A DNA stretch of 41,496 nucleotides, taken from positions 349,533 through 391,028 of the forward strand of contig NW_003135334.1 of assembly GCF_000003605.2 (NCBI RefSeq). The letters are read 5' to 3'. Under the pieces are notes generated by a model. The model saw nothing but the letters and a program-made list of their open reading frames with translations, ran no database searches and was not told the origin of the DNA. A program made the position numbers and the translations under genes. Below, in pieces: positions 1 to 11,680 of the stretch (within the stretch, counting starts at the first letter, position 1; each line of letters begins with the position of its first letter). Origin of the DNA: Saccoglossus kowalevskii (taxonomy: Eukaryota; Hemichordata; Enteropneusta; Harrimaniidae).

Positions 1-1
1 C

Positions 2-133
2 AAATTACAGTTGACTGCAGATGAAACATACTACAAGCAACCTACAGGAAGGATATTTGTCTACGAGCGATTTTCTTTTGATGAAATGGAAAATTGTAAA
101 AAGCAAATTGACTTACTGTATATGTTTTATTAG
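2..133 (+). CDS. C-terminal coding piece of an unrecognised gene (partial at left edge)
   Basis: The frame beginning at base 2 is open for 43 codons and ends at TAG 131-133. The conceptual peptide is rich in charged and aromatic residues (core PTGRIFVYERFSFDEMENC, ending LLYMFY) and has a more protein-like mix of D, E, K and R than the phenylalanine- and isoleucine-rich chance frames elsewhere in the window. The upstream part lies outside the window; CAG triplets at 8-10 and 18-20 could be splice acceptors, but the left edge prevents judging the pyrimidine tract. An AATAAA at 308-313 sits about 175 bases after the stop, as expected for a short 3' UTR. I do not recognise the family. A chance frame of this length at the edge is possible (a few percent), so confidence is moderate. 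Confidence 0.42.
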   Translation, partial: KLQLTADETYYKQPTGRIFVYERFSFDEMENCKKQIDLLYMFY

Positions 134-307
134 AAGCACATCTTCTATAAAAGTGCATATAACTTTAAAATTGCTTTTTTGTATTAATTATTAAATTATT
201 ACTTATTTTTTACCGTGGAAATGCTTCTGTAATTAACATAAGCATGTCTGCATCTTATAGGGAAAATATGGTATATATATATTTTGATATTTCCCGCTTA
301 AAATAAT

Positions 308-313
308 AATAAA
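308..313 (+). promoter_or_regulatory. Candidate polyadenylation signal AATAAA
   Basis: The hexamer AATAAA lies about 175 bases after the stop codon at 131-133. In AT-rich DNA this hexamer is common by chance, so its support comes only from its position after a probable terminal exon. Confidence 0.35.
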
Positions 314-2640
314 GATTTTAGTTTAATAGATGTACTGTACTATCTTAGAATTGTAGTTGATTTAAGTATGATTGTAAACTCAATTCATGTTTGTTATAAC
401 TGTATGTAATTATTGTATAACAATATGAAAATACTACGATGACATTCCTTGATTTTACTTACTGGAATTTAACACTGAAAACAAAAAATCACATTTGTTA
501 TATACTGAATCATTAACGTTTTTTATAATTTACATAAGCTACTGATAGAGCAAATATGGAAGGTCATATGCACTTATAATTTCTGTATGTCGTCTGAGGG
601 GTGTTAATTTATTTTGGGTGGGGGGTGTGTGTGTCTATCACGGTATTCTCTGAGGCCAATATTGATTTATAAGTTTTGCAGTTTAAACAAAATTTTTTTT
701 TAATTTATTTAAAAGAATCCTACTTTCACATGTGTAATCTTGTACATAAAATACCTTTTGTTTTTTGGCGAATTTTGAAAGTTTGAGAACACCTCTAAGT
801 ATCAACCTTTGTAGGTAGTATGTTATTCCGATATTAAGTATTGATGTTGGCGGTTTACTCCACTCTCTAATTATATCTCATCCATGTTGTGATAACACAT
901 TCTGAGACACATCATTAAAAATAGAAGACTAAAATAGAAGTAAAGAAACACTCACTTAAGTCTTTATTTTGACAAAAACACTGTACAAATTTGTATGGTA
1001 TAATTTACGCTGGTAGATTGTTATCCAGAGATCTCTTTGCTGATAACAGATTATCTGATGGTATTTTGAAATCCACTCAGTTGGTGTTACTGTATGAATA
1101 GAATACAGATAATTGCTAATTGGCACAATCTTGTATTTAAAACTTAAGTTAAATTAGCTATTATTAATTTAATTAATAAAATTATTATTATTAATTAAAA
1201 CAGTAGTTTAATTACTATACATGTACATACCAGGATGACGACTATAATGGTGAGATGACGATATATTTTAACGCCGATTTACACAACGCAATTCTGAGGC
1301 ATCGCATACATTGCCTTAAAAGCCAGCTCAGACATATGTGTAGCGAAATGATAAAAAAGTCAATTTTATTGAAAAAAATGATATGAAAATGTTTAACAAA
1401 TACATTTTAATACACTGCTTGAGTAATTATGATACACCCTCCTTCACATGCACGTACTGCAAAGTTCAGCAAAGGTCATTTGTTATTCTTTTGTTGTTTT
1501 ATGTAATGTGTGGATAGGTAAAAACTAGACATGATTAGTATTAAGTTACATTATAACAACTGTTAGTTTAACCAATATAGTGAGGTACCCCACCTGTTGT
1601 CCTATTTCACATGTTTAAATTACCGTGTCCTTCAGTAAGAGTTCACTCAGTTACCTTGCTCCAACTAACTCGGTTGAACTCTTTGGTCATCAAAGTCATG
1701 TTTTGTCATGATTCAAAATGAACACTTGCATCAATAGACCATTTTCCATTCGCTAGTGCAGTATACTGTGGCATGAAAATTTTAATTATACCGTGGTGTT
1801 ATTGTGATTAATTATGCATGAAGACTGAACCAATTCATGCAAATGCTAGAATGGCAACAGACATTTTTATACCTGTTGAAAGACTTTGTTCAGGGAGTAA
1901 ACTTGCATACCATTCACAACAAATCACCAAAAAGCCACGGCAAAGTAAGATAGTTTTGAAAATGTTCTTTCATCTGTTCACGTGGTCCGTATTTGATATG
2001 TTTGATGCGTTAAACTATGGTTGTGTCATGCAGTTCTGTTTTTCGCAAGATTTTATAATAATGACCAACTTTTTAGGCTATTCATGTTTTCCACTATATC
2101 ACATTCTGACTCAAAACATATACAGATAATTTTACCTGTGTAGTAACTATACCCAGGCATCAGTCTCTTTCATTTGTAAATTTAACTCGCATAGTATGGT
2201 TGAAAAGCTGTTGGAAACCCTATTAACAAGAAGTACGGTACCTACTTTGTCTACTTTCTTTTCATAGTCTTTTACATTATGCGTTGTAATAATCGTTTGA
2301 CCCCGTCATTCTGTAAACAATATCCACAGAGGACCATATGAGACACCCCTCCCCCAAACTGTTTGGATTTCAAAGTAAGTTTTTATGAGAATAATAATCA
2401 GTTTGAGTCAAAATTTATATATATAAAGTAAATTAATTATTTATATGTCACAGCTGAAGTGAGTTCCATTAAGGATATTGTTTGCGAGCGTCCAATTTGT
2501 TTCCGTATGCATTTCGTAGTGTTTGCTAACAATGCTTACGAGGTGACTGTTTGGTGGAAGTCTCTTGGGTGGTGGAAATATTCGGATTTTAAAAGATTCT
2601 GTATTAATAAAGGCAGTCCAATATAGATGATTGCTTTGAG
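314..2640. other. Gene-free AT-rich spacer
   Basis: No convincing exon, RNA gene or repeat copy is seen. The stretch holds scattered A/T runs and a TAATTAATAAAATTATTATT-type low-complexity patch near 1160-1200. A 103-codon open frame at 1818-2129 has no recognisable motif, and frames of this length are expected once or twice by chance in a window of this composition. Confidence 0.5.
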
Positions 2641-2666
2641 TAATAATAATAATAATAATAATAATA
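2641..2666. repeat. (TAA)n microsatellite
   Basis: Twenty-six bases of uninterrupted TAA repeat followed by an irregular GAGAATGAGAATATTGAG-like purine-rich tail. Confidence 0.95.
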
Positions 2667-2724
2667 CGAGAATGAGAATATTGAGTATGAGAAGTATAAG
2701 AATAGAAGAAGGTCACTATATTTC

Positions 2725-2824
2725 GCATTTCCTAATATGGTAGGATGAAAATACCCAGTGCAATATCACAAAATTATGGCACGCTGTAACTTATGGCATT
2801 AAGGTGACAGTTGTATAATAATGA
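2725..2824 (+). repeat. Left copy of an inverted repeat pair (with 4650-4751)
   Basis: About 100 bases here match the reverse complement of 4650-4751 at roughly 80 percent identity. Shared landmarks are ATATGGTA, ATGAAAATACCC, CAAAATTA, GGCACGCTGTAACTTATG and GTATAATAAT. Both copies read inward, so they could be the terminal inverted repeats of a 2-kb element or two opposed insertions of one family. No clean target-site duplication is visible. Confidence 0.8.
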
Positions 2825-4649
2825 TTATTAGCAACTTTGTACAAAATAATTCTCAGTTATGATAGTTACTATAATATAGCAGATAATATTTGGTAATTCG
2901 AAATAGCTAGATGTTTGGAACAAATGTTTTTTTTTATCGAAAGCATAGAATTCATGATAGTACATGTAGCTATGTTTATTATCCCTGTTGGACGTACTCT
3001 AAAATGGGGAATTATGTTTTTGGTTCAGTTCGTGTGAGTGTCCGACATCATCTGTCGGAATGCCTGGACTGTTTGGTACGAAGACAAATCATATTTGTTT
3101 TCAGTTGCATGTTGATTTGACTTGTTGCCTTTAACTGACTCGTAGTCAGTTTGTTCCAAAAAACACCTTAGATAAATTTTGGGTACTTTTATTTATGTGA
3201 AGGCATTTTTTTTACATATAGGCAATTTATTTGTGCATGCTGCTACATGTACATGTATATGTTATAATAGTGTTACTTTATCCGAATATTGGTATCGATA
3301 TACTGTAAAACTATTTATTTTCACTGACATTTAATTTAATTTTGATGTTTTGAGCATTGTCAATGAAACAATAAGTGATTTTACATGTTCACGAAGATTT
3401 AATTTAGCAAATTTTACTTATCAGCGAAAAATAGCGAAATTAAAAGCCAGTGAATAATGAATACATTAACAGTAAAGTAAATGAAGTGCAAGTGAAATAA
3501 ATGAAATAAAATCAAATCATAATCTATTAATCACTGTTTATTCTATGTGACATCACAAGAAAAAATAATTCAACAGTTCAAATCATTAGTTTTTGTCAAG
3601 GCTTTACTTATTTCTGCCATGTTTTGCCCCAAAACATCACAAGGCTATATCTCTTCTTTTATTAAAAAATAAATATAAGATATTAAAAAAAAGTATGATA
3701 CAAGAAAACAAGTACGATTTTTTTGTTCAATTAAACATAAAAAACAGATCAAAGAGGGACTGAGGATGAATGCCCTATTGCTCATAGGCAAGGTTTCAAT
3801 AATTTAACTATGTTTAATAATAATATTCAATAAGACATGAACACTTATTAGCAATCTAACCTATCAACTTATCTTGTTGATTTATATCAATTCATGTTAA
3901 TGAGCCTCTATCATTTGGATTCTATCTGTGTCTGCTCTATTATCTTGGTACAGAAACTCTACAAACTGACATTATATGAATGATATCATTATTTCATTGT
4001 GCGCTGGATTGCCGCAACTTTGGTATGTCCAAACATGGCTACAAGAGACGCCTATCTACGTTTCATCATCATTGATATAAATATAATTTGTCTGCTCGGC
4101 TGTAACAAGCATTAAATAAAGTAGACTGCAAAACTACTTATAGTCAAATAATTTCCTTTTGTGAGTGAATTCAAGTAATTATGGAAAATACTCCGGAAAC
4201 ACAGCGAATTTCGTCTTAGACTGGGTTCAATTACGAATCTATTTATAGAATTGTTGACTATTTTACAAAATGAAGAAGTTAGAAACATGTAATTGGCAAA
4301 AAATCAAATGAAATATGACATTATTATTATATTGGTAATTTACACTTTGCAGGGATGCTAGTATTCACTGTGACCTAAGTTTATAAAATTGCTTGAGATG
4401 TTGTTGCTGATATTTTGGAGACGTTTGACGCACTGAAAACAGAAAAAAACATAATTTTGTTTTTCAATCGCAAAAATTGACCCCCTCTTCTAAATGAAAT
4501 ACTTTTTGAATGTTTTTTTGGGGGGGAGGGGGTGATATTTTTTTCATGTATATGAAGAGAATGTGTTGAGAGTTGAGTACATCTGTCTTTATAGCAGATG
4601 AAGGAAGCAAATTGCTCATAATAAAGTCAACATCAAAACAATACAATTT
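2825..4649. other. Interior between the inverted pair; non-coding
   Basis: No transposase-like frame is visible. The segment contains a family I MITE at 3301-3474 and two small perfect hairpins (7-bp stem, 5-nt loop) at 3041-3059 and 3133-3151. A G-run follows a T-run near 4512-4531. The remainder is AT-rich and unremarkable. Confidence 0.5.
3301..3474 (+). mobile_element. Family I MITE copy (TA-flanked)
   Basis: It begins TACTGTAAAACTATTTATTT and ends with the approximate reverse complement (ATGAATACATTAACAGTA), giving imperfect terminal inverted repeats of about 25 bases. The interior has the ATAGCGAAA and TCACTG words that mark the better preserved copies at 13255-13466 and 30203-30413. 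TA at both borders fits a Tc1/mariner-type two-base target duplication. It has no coding capacity and is the most diverged of the three copies. Confidence 0.7.
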
Positions 4650-4751
4650 ATTATTATACAGTACATCTGTCACCGTAACGTCATAAGTTACAGCGTGCCG
4701 TAATTTTGCGGTATTTAACGGGTATTTTCATTTTACCATATAAGGAAATAC
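4650..4751 (-). repeat. Right copy of the inverted repeat pair (with 2725-2824)
   Basis: This is the reverse-complement partner of 2725-2824 and shares the word CATAAGTTACAGCGTGCC on the plus strand. A minus-strand open frame at 4681-4893 overlaps it and is therefore probably a repeat-borne chance frame. Confidence 0.8.
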
Positions 4752-5456
4752 GAATTCCAAATATGAAATGATTACGCATGTAAGCGTCCTCTAATAATAA
4801 AAACAAACATGATTGGTACCAGAGTTTGACCGGACTCCACACAAAGAAGTTTGCTGATTCTGTTCTAAACTTTTTTGGTTTCGGCATGCTCATGATGTAT
4901 CCTTTGAAGGAAAAGATGTATAATAATAAGATTATTACAATGATACCTCAAAATATGTACTCAGACAGTACGCCGTTGCATCGTCCTTCGCTGCGCGTCG
5001 GTCGATACTCCAGCTGTACTGTCTTTGTGCATACTTTGAGGTATCCTCGTAATAACCTCATAGTATTACTAACCTGTCTTTGCTATACTTCAAAATATAT
5101 ATTTGCATCTCACAATTACCGATAGGTCATTCAAACTTTTTTGCTTTGTTTACGAATATTTACATGCAACATCAATGTTGTGTATGACTGAAACAGAATT
5201 ATGCTAACTTAATAAAGATTATGATGTGTTTTGTTGTTGTCCTTTCAAGGTGTTGTATCCTATATGTCAGTGAAAATGTGTAATAGTATTGAATAAGGTT
5301 ATCATGAGACGGTACAGGATATGTTACTCATTGGTCGATGTCATCACTATTCTGCCTTTGTGCAAACTTTGCCATATTCTTGTGATACCTTCATATTATC
5401 AAAAAAATATTTGTAAAGTAAATGAATGATGGACATATTAATATTGAAGTTAATTT
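4752..5456. other. Gene-free spacer
   Basis: No supported gene. Near 4930-5060 two similar stretches read toward each other: CTCAAAATATGTACTCAGAC and GTGCATACTTTGAGGTATCC. This gives a weak inverted repeat around the GC-richer segment 4970-5035, perhaps a decayed element. Confidence 0.4.
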
Positions 5457-5806
5457 AATAGGTGATTTTTTATTCAACTGCTAGTTTTCGTGAGTTGCAT
5501 GAAAGACGTGCACCGACCGTCTGCCAGTAAAATCGAATGATTTGATTTTGAACTTGAATTTCTTTATCTTGTAGGTCACATCGAAAGGCTGATCTTTAAC
5601 AGGGGAATGTTGCGTTTGAATACCTTTACTTCATTGAAATTGATCAAATCACATTATTAAGCATGGAAATATCCCCCAAAATACTTTTGTCAAATCCCAC
5701 ATGAAGTTTGTCGCCACTATGATGCTATAATCTTAGTTTGTCCTGTTTTTACGTTTGATTTCACGCATAGCGCGGGATCTCGCAGTGAACAAAAAATGGT
5801 CTATTA
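5457..5806 (-). mobile_element. Family II MITE copy
   Basis: This 350-bp element starts AATAGGTGATTTTTTATTCA and ends in GCAGTGAACAAAAAATGGTC followed by TATT, so the two ends are imperfect inverted repeats. Read in reverse complement it aligns along its whole length with 11345-11680 and 21948-22282. Shared landmarks include ATGGAAATATCCCCCAAAA, CACATTATTAAGCATGG and the AGCGCGGGATCTCGC segment. A TAATA-like flank on both sides may be a target duplication. It has no coding capacity. Confidence 0.82.
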
Positions 5807-7100
5807 TTCTGATGTTTTTTTTTTAATATGTTGCAGTCATGTCATGAGGGTCGCTCAATTCATTACAGTGCAAGCCTTGAGGGTAGGGGGGCTGCATCTG
5901 TAATTAACTAGCGTGTAATTGATTTCCATTTGTATATTCTTGGTATAAGCTGAGTAGAAAAAGTAATTTCCAATGACGATTGTAATTAAAGTATCTTTGT
6001 CAAGTGGTCGGTACGTTCATTTCTCACGTAGTGCCAATATTGTGTACCTCATATACCAGTACATTGTATACAATACAGCTCATATTTCACACAACCTGTC
6101 AGTGTTTTCACATTCCTACAGTGCATACAAAATTTTATTTGATTTAGTGAGTTCTGCCAAAATGAAAATGATGAAAATATACGATGCAAACACGAATGTG
6201 TGAATCTTAGTTGTACATGTATGATAATGTATAAAATCGTCTGTAAAATCGATCGACTGAGGCGCTTCCTGATAAGTCACCCGTCTTCAAACAATCCAGT
6301 AATTTTGGCCAAATTAGGAAATATGATATGATATTTAATTTAATATCACACAAATTAATATTCATATTTCCAATTTTAATTGTATTTTCATGAAAATTTA
6401 CAGGGATTATTTACTATATTGATTGTTAAACATGGTGACATTTTGTCAATCTGGAATAAAACATGTGTATTTTATATTTGACGATCATCAAAGTTAGTGT
6501 ATTCTGCACTGTCAACAAGTCTGATGCCCACCAACCTAGCAAAGTATATTGATTTTCCATCTTCCGATTCATCGTCTGTAATTAACTAGACTACACCCAC
6601 AGGTCAGAATCCCCACGTATTTGGTATATTTGCCCTGTGGAGATGGACTGTCATTTTTTTTTTAGGCTGAATATTCGCGTAGGTTAGTTTTAGCAATAAC
6701 TGAGGCATGTGACAATCAAATGCTAGTACGCTTGTTTGCAGGCGCAAATATAATATCGATATAGCTTTTTTTTATATCGATAATTAAATAGACGCTTTGT
6801 ATTGATCCAGCAAATACTGTGTCAGTACAGCTCGGAAACAGGTAAAAGCTTTGTAAACTACAATGTTGTATTGCTTTTACCGTGACAGTTAGACAGTGTT
6901 GATGCGAGCTCAACTACGTTTATGTTGATTTTACCAGTGTGATGGGGATAATCTATGCGTAAATATCAGTGATTAAGGCTTAATTCTTGTACATGTATCA
7001 ACGTGGTGTCTGAACATAAGAAATGTGGAGTATATAGCATCAATAATAAGAATGTATAGCTTGCCAATTCAGACCTCTACATGGAATTTATAAATTTAAA
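5807..7100. other. Gene-free spacer
   Basis: No supported exon. Short features only: a T-run at 5816-5824 and a TATCGAT dyad around 6755-6782 (ATATCGATATAGC then TATATCGATAATT). Open frames at 5973-6203 and 6716-6913 carry no recognisable motif. Confidence 0.45.
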
Positions 7101-7138
7101 ATAATCATGTCAATTTGAAATAATCATGTCAATTTGAA
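7101..7138 (+). repeat. 19-bp perfect tandem duplication
   Basis: ATAATCATGTCAATTTGAA occurs twice back to back (7101-7119 and 7120-7138) without mismatch, so it is probably a recent slippage or repair duplication. Confidence 0.95.
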
Positions 7139-8898
7139 GAGTTGATGCACAGTGAAACATTTTCTCAGCAGTTGGTCACTCTACAGAAAGTGCAGTACAC
7201 ACATGTAAGTCAATTTTTTTCAGATTGGGGCTTTTCTGCATACTTTCAAAATATGGTATTTCAAGATGAATATTTTGTTTCTTTATTAGAGGATGCATAT
7301 TATGTACTTGTGTGTTTATGTATAGTTTGACTGTAAGCAATGTGGCAGTGTGTATGTTTGACGTCGTGAATGGTTTCACTAGTATGTAAAATCAACTGAA
7401 TTGACTCCACGTGAACAATACAACTCATTGTTTCACTGCCAAGTTCAAGAACTCAACAAAATTATATCAAAATATCAAAATAATGAAATTAAACGCCTGA
7501 AAAAATAAATTGTTTTACTGCACTGCGGGAAAGTATAGAATAAAGACTCTCATTTGCATATTTGTGTTGGATAATTTAACTAATTTCCTGTACTTTATAT
7601 ATATAATTAAAACTTCATTGTGTGTCTTTTTATAATTGTATAATTTAATTAGTCAATTAGTAATTTTCTCTTTATAATTAATAATCTCTACTCATGACAG
7701 TATTTTATTTGATGTTATCTGTATACCCCTAGATATATGTGGTGTTGTCTCACTACATTTACAGGTAGTTAAGTTAATATTCATGGTAAATACATTGAGA
7801 TGTGTTTAATATTCTGTCCATTGTCTCAGACTTGATCAAACTGGAAACACCTATTAAATGTTAACAGCCAAAGCGACCGATCACTTACGAGGTAAAATGT
7901 GTACGGCCTAAAGTTAATTGACTGAATTTGCTTGGTGTGCCTAATTGAACCTAGCAGGATATTTATATTTAATAACAAGGACTCTGTCATTAAACTCTGT
8001 TTCATGGAGGCATGAACAGGTTTTTTAAAAAATGTTCTTCAGAAGACCTTGGAGAACCTTGAGCTTTATTCAAATTCAAAAAATGACTTTGGGTATGGAA
8101 GCTATTTGGTAATGCTCATTACCCATAAGTCTTTGCAAGTTTGTTTAAATCATTGGGCAATCTTTCTGTCATGTACGCAAAAGATTGGTGGTACACCTTC
8201 GCTAGGCGTGCTGATTGGTCAAGAAGTTTTTCAATCGTCATTTGGAATATATAATACATTTATAAATATTTTTTTGTAAAAACATTCATATCTTTATGAA
8301 ATGGAATGTAATTGAATTGTTTAACTCATAAAAGTACAAGGCTCAAATTAATAGAGGCTATGGAAGCAATTACTAATATGTTTTGATAATTTTTAGTAAT
8401 TTCTTCTTAATTTTAGTTGCTCATAGTACAACAACCAAGAGATAATGATATCTGGGGATAATGATGATAATTCTTGTTGGCAATTCTGATTCTTCAATGG
8501 TTGTGGGACACATCAAATCATGACGTGGAGATGACATTGAATGTACAATGTAACACGAAGCCAAATTTAAACCAAACGGCATTCAAAGTCGACAGTTCGT
8601 TTTTAGAAACCGAAAAAAAGAATTATGGTACTTTATGGTATGTCTATGTAAGCGATTTGAAATTGAGATCATTCATTTTAGATCATGCCTTATGACTTGG
8701 AGTTGGTCATGTGTTTTTTGTTGACTCCCTCAATAAAACTCAATAATTATTTTTACTTACAATTAATTAGATTCTGTTTAGCTTTGCGCGCATATGCACC
8801 AGATAATATAAAGCGGCGTCATATTTAATCTTCAACAGACCATATGTGGTTACTAGCAAATCAAATTATTTCTCCCTGTGCTTATAGTACTTTTACAG
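7139..8898. other. Gene-free spacer
   Basis: AT-rich with no recognised repeat family. Small open frames at 7142-7330, 8049-8279 and 8474-8695 show no domain and no good splice context. Confidence 0.45.
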
Positions 8899-9108
8899 AA
8901 TACTGATGTCCCATCATTTGTACCATCGGGCCTTGTGAAACCTTCACTTCTTATCCTGGCTATAAACGCAGCCAACCATCCGCTGCACAAACACGTTTGT
9001 AATACAAATGTTTTCAGTAACAAAACAGTTGAGGGATCTTGTACCTATATTAATTCCTTTGGCAAGGAATGTGGCAGGAAGCTGAGACGTTTCATGTTTC
9101 GATGTTAG
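8899..9108 (+). CDS. Weak candidate terminal exon, unrecognised
   Basis: An open frame runs through to TAG 9106-9108. Upstream lies TTATTTCTCCCTGTGCTTATAG, a fair pyrimidine tract and AG at 8886-8887, with a second possible acceptor TTTTACAG ending at 8898. From 8899 the frame encodes 69 residues, including NHPLHKHVC, NKTVEGSCTYINSFGKECG and a basic end RKLRRFMFRC, with four cysteines. The stretch is visibly less AT-rich than its flanks, and AATAAA lies at 9285-9290, about 180 bases downstream. Against it: no upstream partner exon was found and the opposite strand is also open (8944-9195). I do not recognise a family, and it could be chance or a repeat remnant. Confidence 0.2.
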   Translation, partial: NTDVPSFVPSGLVKPSLLILAINAANHPLHKHVCNTNVFSNKTVEGSCTYINSFGKECGRKLRRFMFRC

Positions 9109-9204
9109 TGTCCGAATGACGTGATTATTTGACCTGGTTGTAAATTTCCCAGGTCTTAATGTAGCAAGTCTGGTTGGTATAACTGGTTGAATCACAGTAT
9201 AGTG

Positions 9205-9205
<1 letters not shown>

Positions 9206-9258
<53 letters not shown>
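9206..9258. repeat. (TA)n microsatellite
   Basis: An uninterrupted run of about 26 TA units, just downstream of the candidate exon at 8899-9108. Confidence 0.97.
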
Positions 9259-9261
<3 letters not shown>

Positions 9262-10467
9262 AGGTAATATCGTATCTCATATGTAATAAATGAAACAGAC
9301 ATTACGATGATCAGATTCCAATATTGCAGTAACTATAGAGCCTGGGGCAAACAACAAAGAAAATTAGTCTTTCCTGTAAAGCTTGGTTATTACTGTAATT
9401 TGTAATTGGATTAACTGAGGCTAACGAAAGAGTTACCATGTGTAGTGCTGTCACAGTTGTTGAACCAGTGTCATTTTTGTGCACTGTTTTTGAAATAGTT
9501 TTGAAAACAACGATTCTAAATTGTCTGATTTCTGTCTTGACACTTTATGACCGGTGTTTTAATAAGCATTGTTTCTAAAAAAAAAATGGCATAGTGATTT
9601 TTGGGAGTTAGTACTTTTTTGTCCTTTTCTCAAAGAAATTAATTGTCATTCGCCACAGTGTAAGTCACGTGATTAATTGATCGATGACCTGTGTTACTGA
9701 ACAACAGTTATATACATCTCTACAAGGGTTTATTAAGGAATTTAGCATTTCTCTTTAACAATAATTATTGCTATAATCTATAAGTTATTAAAACAGATAA
9801 TTTGTAAATTAATGTTCACACATAGTAAATACTCCATTTGAGTTTTTGTTCACATGACAGAAAATATTTGGCACACTAGATTGCGTTTTCGTTCGAAGAA
9901 TTACATCACGCATGTAAAAAAATGTCTGTGAATGAATTTCAAAATAAAAATGTAGTGAAAGTAGGTTTTGAATGAATTTGATAACATTGTGTTTTCAAAA
10001 ATGGATTACACAAGTTGATTGATGTTGACAGGGCATTTTCTAAGTGAATATGATCCAAGGAAACAATAATATGGTATTTTTATTCATTGATTTTAAGTCA
10101 GTCAGACACAAGTCACAGTGTGATAAGGATGATTTTATCAAACGTGATGTGACAGGGCACAGAAAATGTGGGGTTATTGAACAATATTTTGAAAAAAGGC
10201 AATGTTTCCGATTTGTCTTTGTCTCTGCATTATTTTCCCAAGGTATTTCTTCATCTTGAGATATTGTGTTCAATGACTCGGGCTGAACAATTCAAATATT
10301 TTAATTTCTAATTTGATTTTCTTATCCAATCGCATTGGGATTTTATCTCCCATAATGCCTTGCATATATGCTCAGTAACATGCTCAGTCGATGTAAATTT
10401 TGAGTTTGGCGCATTTAATCATTAGTGTGTTTTCCTGATGTACTTTTTAAATATAACTAACTGATAA
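9259..10467. other. Gene-free spacer
   Basis: No supported gene. Opposed open frames at 10040-10273 and 10044-10259 overlap on both strands and show no motif. A TCCCATAATGCCTTGC word at 10348-10363 resembles a ZNF143/Staf-type binding site. Confidence 0.45.
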
Positions 10468-10894
10468 GGCCAGACTTTTTTCATTACTTGTTTCTCGCGT
10501 TTCTATAAGGCAATTTTTTTGAAGAGAGCAGAAAAAAAAAAATTAATTTGTTTTTTTCATTAGATTTGTGTGATTCTCAAACAATTGTAAGTGAGATCAT
10601 TGATCGGAGAAAAGAAATGAAATAAAATTGTATTCCATGTATAACTTTGTTTTTTCTCATCTGCGCGAGACTTTGGTACTTTGATCATGATACTCCCACG
10701 AAAATGCAACTTGGATTTGTTATGTGGCGGCGGTAAAAAAATGAAGATAAAAATAATATTTTTTTAGCATTTTTTTGCACTTACAAGTCGGCGGGCGCGA
10801 GAAATTACGCTGAAATAAAATTTTATTTTTATTTCATTTTCGGCTCCCGTTCAATCGGCTGGTTCGCGAAACAAGGGATAATAAAAGTCTGGCC
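10468..10894. mobile_element. Harbinger-like MITE with TAA target duplication
   Basis: This 427-bp element starts GGCCAGACTTTTTTCATTAC and ends AGTCTGGCC; the inverted ends share GGCCAGACTTTT and the nearby words CTTGTTTC and CGCG. TAA stands immediately outside each end (10465-10467 and 10895-10897), matching the three-base TWA target duplication of the PIF/Harbinger superfamily. The interior has GC-rich islands (GGCGGGCGCGAG near 10791) inside AT-rich DNA and no transposase frame. The superfamily is inferred from the TSD length only; the TIR and TAA are directly visible. Confidence 0.8.
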
Positions 10895-11344
10895 TAAGGT
10901 ATAATAAACCTCACAATAGTGATATTGAATGTCATCACTGTATGCATGTAATGGGAAATACCAAATTGTGCGGCTATGTCATTTTCATTGCAGTGTTAAG
11001 AGAATTTGGGTAACAATTATTATTTATATGAAAACATCTTGTAATAGTATTGACTGAAATTCATCAGTAAGAAAGTAATATTTCAGCCCATAACTAACCA
11101 TTTGTGATCGTAACGACAAATGCGACAAGATTAGATATCATGCAGTAGCAGCAAAAATTAGCATAAGATTTGTAAACATAGTTTCGTGAAATTCTGCTTT
11201 GTCTATTTTTTTAGTTCTCTGGGTCAGTCATGTTATAAAACGATTATCACCTTTTATCGCTTATTCATAGAACTGGTTAATACTCATGCCATTCATTAGC
11301 AGTATTATCCATTCATCTTTGGCTTGTAGCTTTTCAGTTTATAC
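10895..11344. other. Gene-free spacer
   Basis: Nothing recognisable beyond AT-rich sequence between the Harbinger-like MITE and the next family II copy. Confidence 0.5.
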
Positions 11345-11680
11345 TAGCTTGACCATTTTCTGTTGCCTGCGAGATCCTGTGTTATGCGTGAAATCGAACA
11401 AAATAACAAGACAAACAAAGGTCATAGTGTCGTAGTGGCTTCCAAACATCGCGTGGGGTTCGTCAAATGCGTAAATATTTTTGGGTATTTCCCGGATTAA
11501 TAATGTGCTTTACACATTAGATGATGGTCAATTTTGATGAAATATTCCTTTCCCAAGGATTGCCATTACGACATTGAGCTATAAAAATAAAACATAAATT
11601 CGAAATCAAATAGTGACAGACGTCCGCCCTTTCACGCAATATGCGAGATCTCAAGGTGAATGCAAAATCACCTCTTGATA
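11345..11680 (+). mobile_element. Family II MITE copy
   Basis: It starts near GACCATTTTCTGTTGCCTGC and ends near GGTGAATGCAAAATCACCTC. It aligns with 21948-22282 in the same direction and with 5457-5806 in reverse. Shared words include AATCGAAC, ACAAACAAAGGTCATAG, TTAATAATGTGCT, GATGATGGTCAATTT and GACAGACGTCC or CAGACGTCC. The minus-strand open frame at 11517-11780 overlaps it and is not a gene. Confidence 0.82.

Noticed and set aside
1818-2129. 103-codon plus-strand open frame as a gene
   Set aside because: One or two frames of this length are expected by chance at this A+T content; no motif, and no supporting signals.
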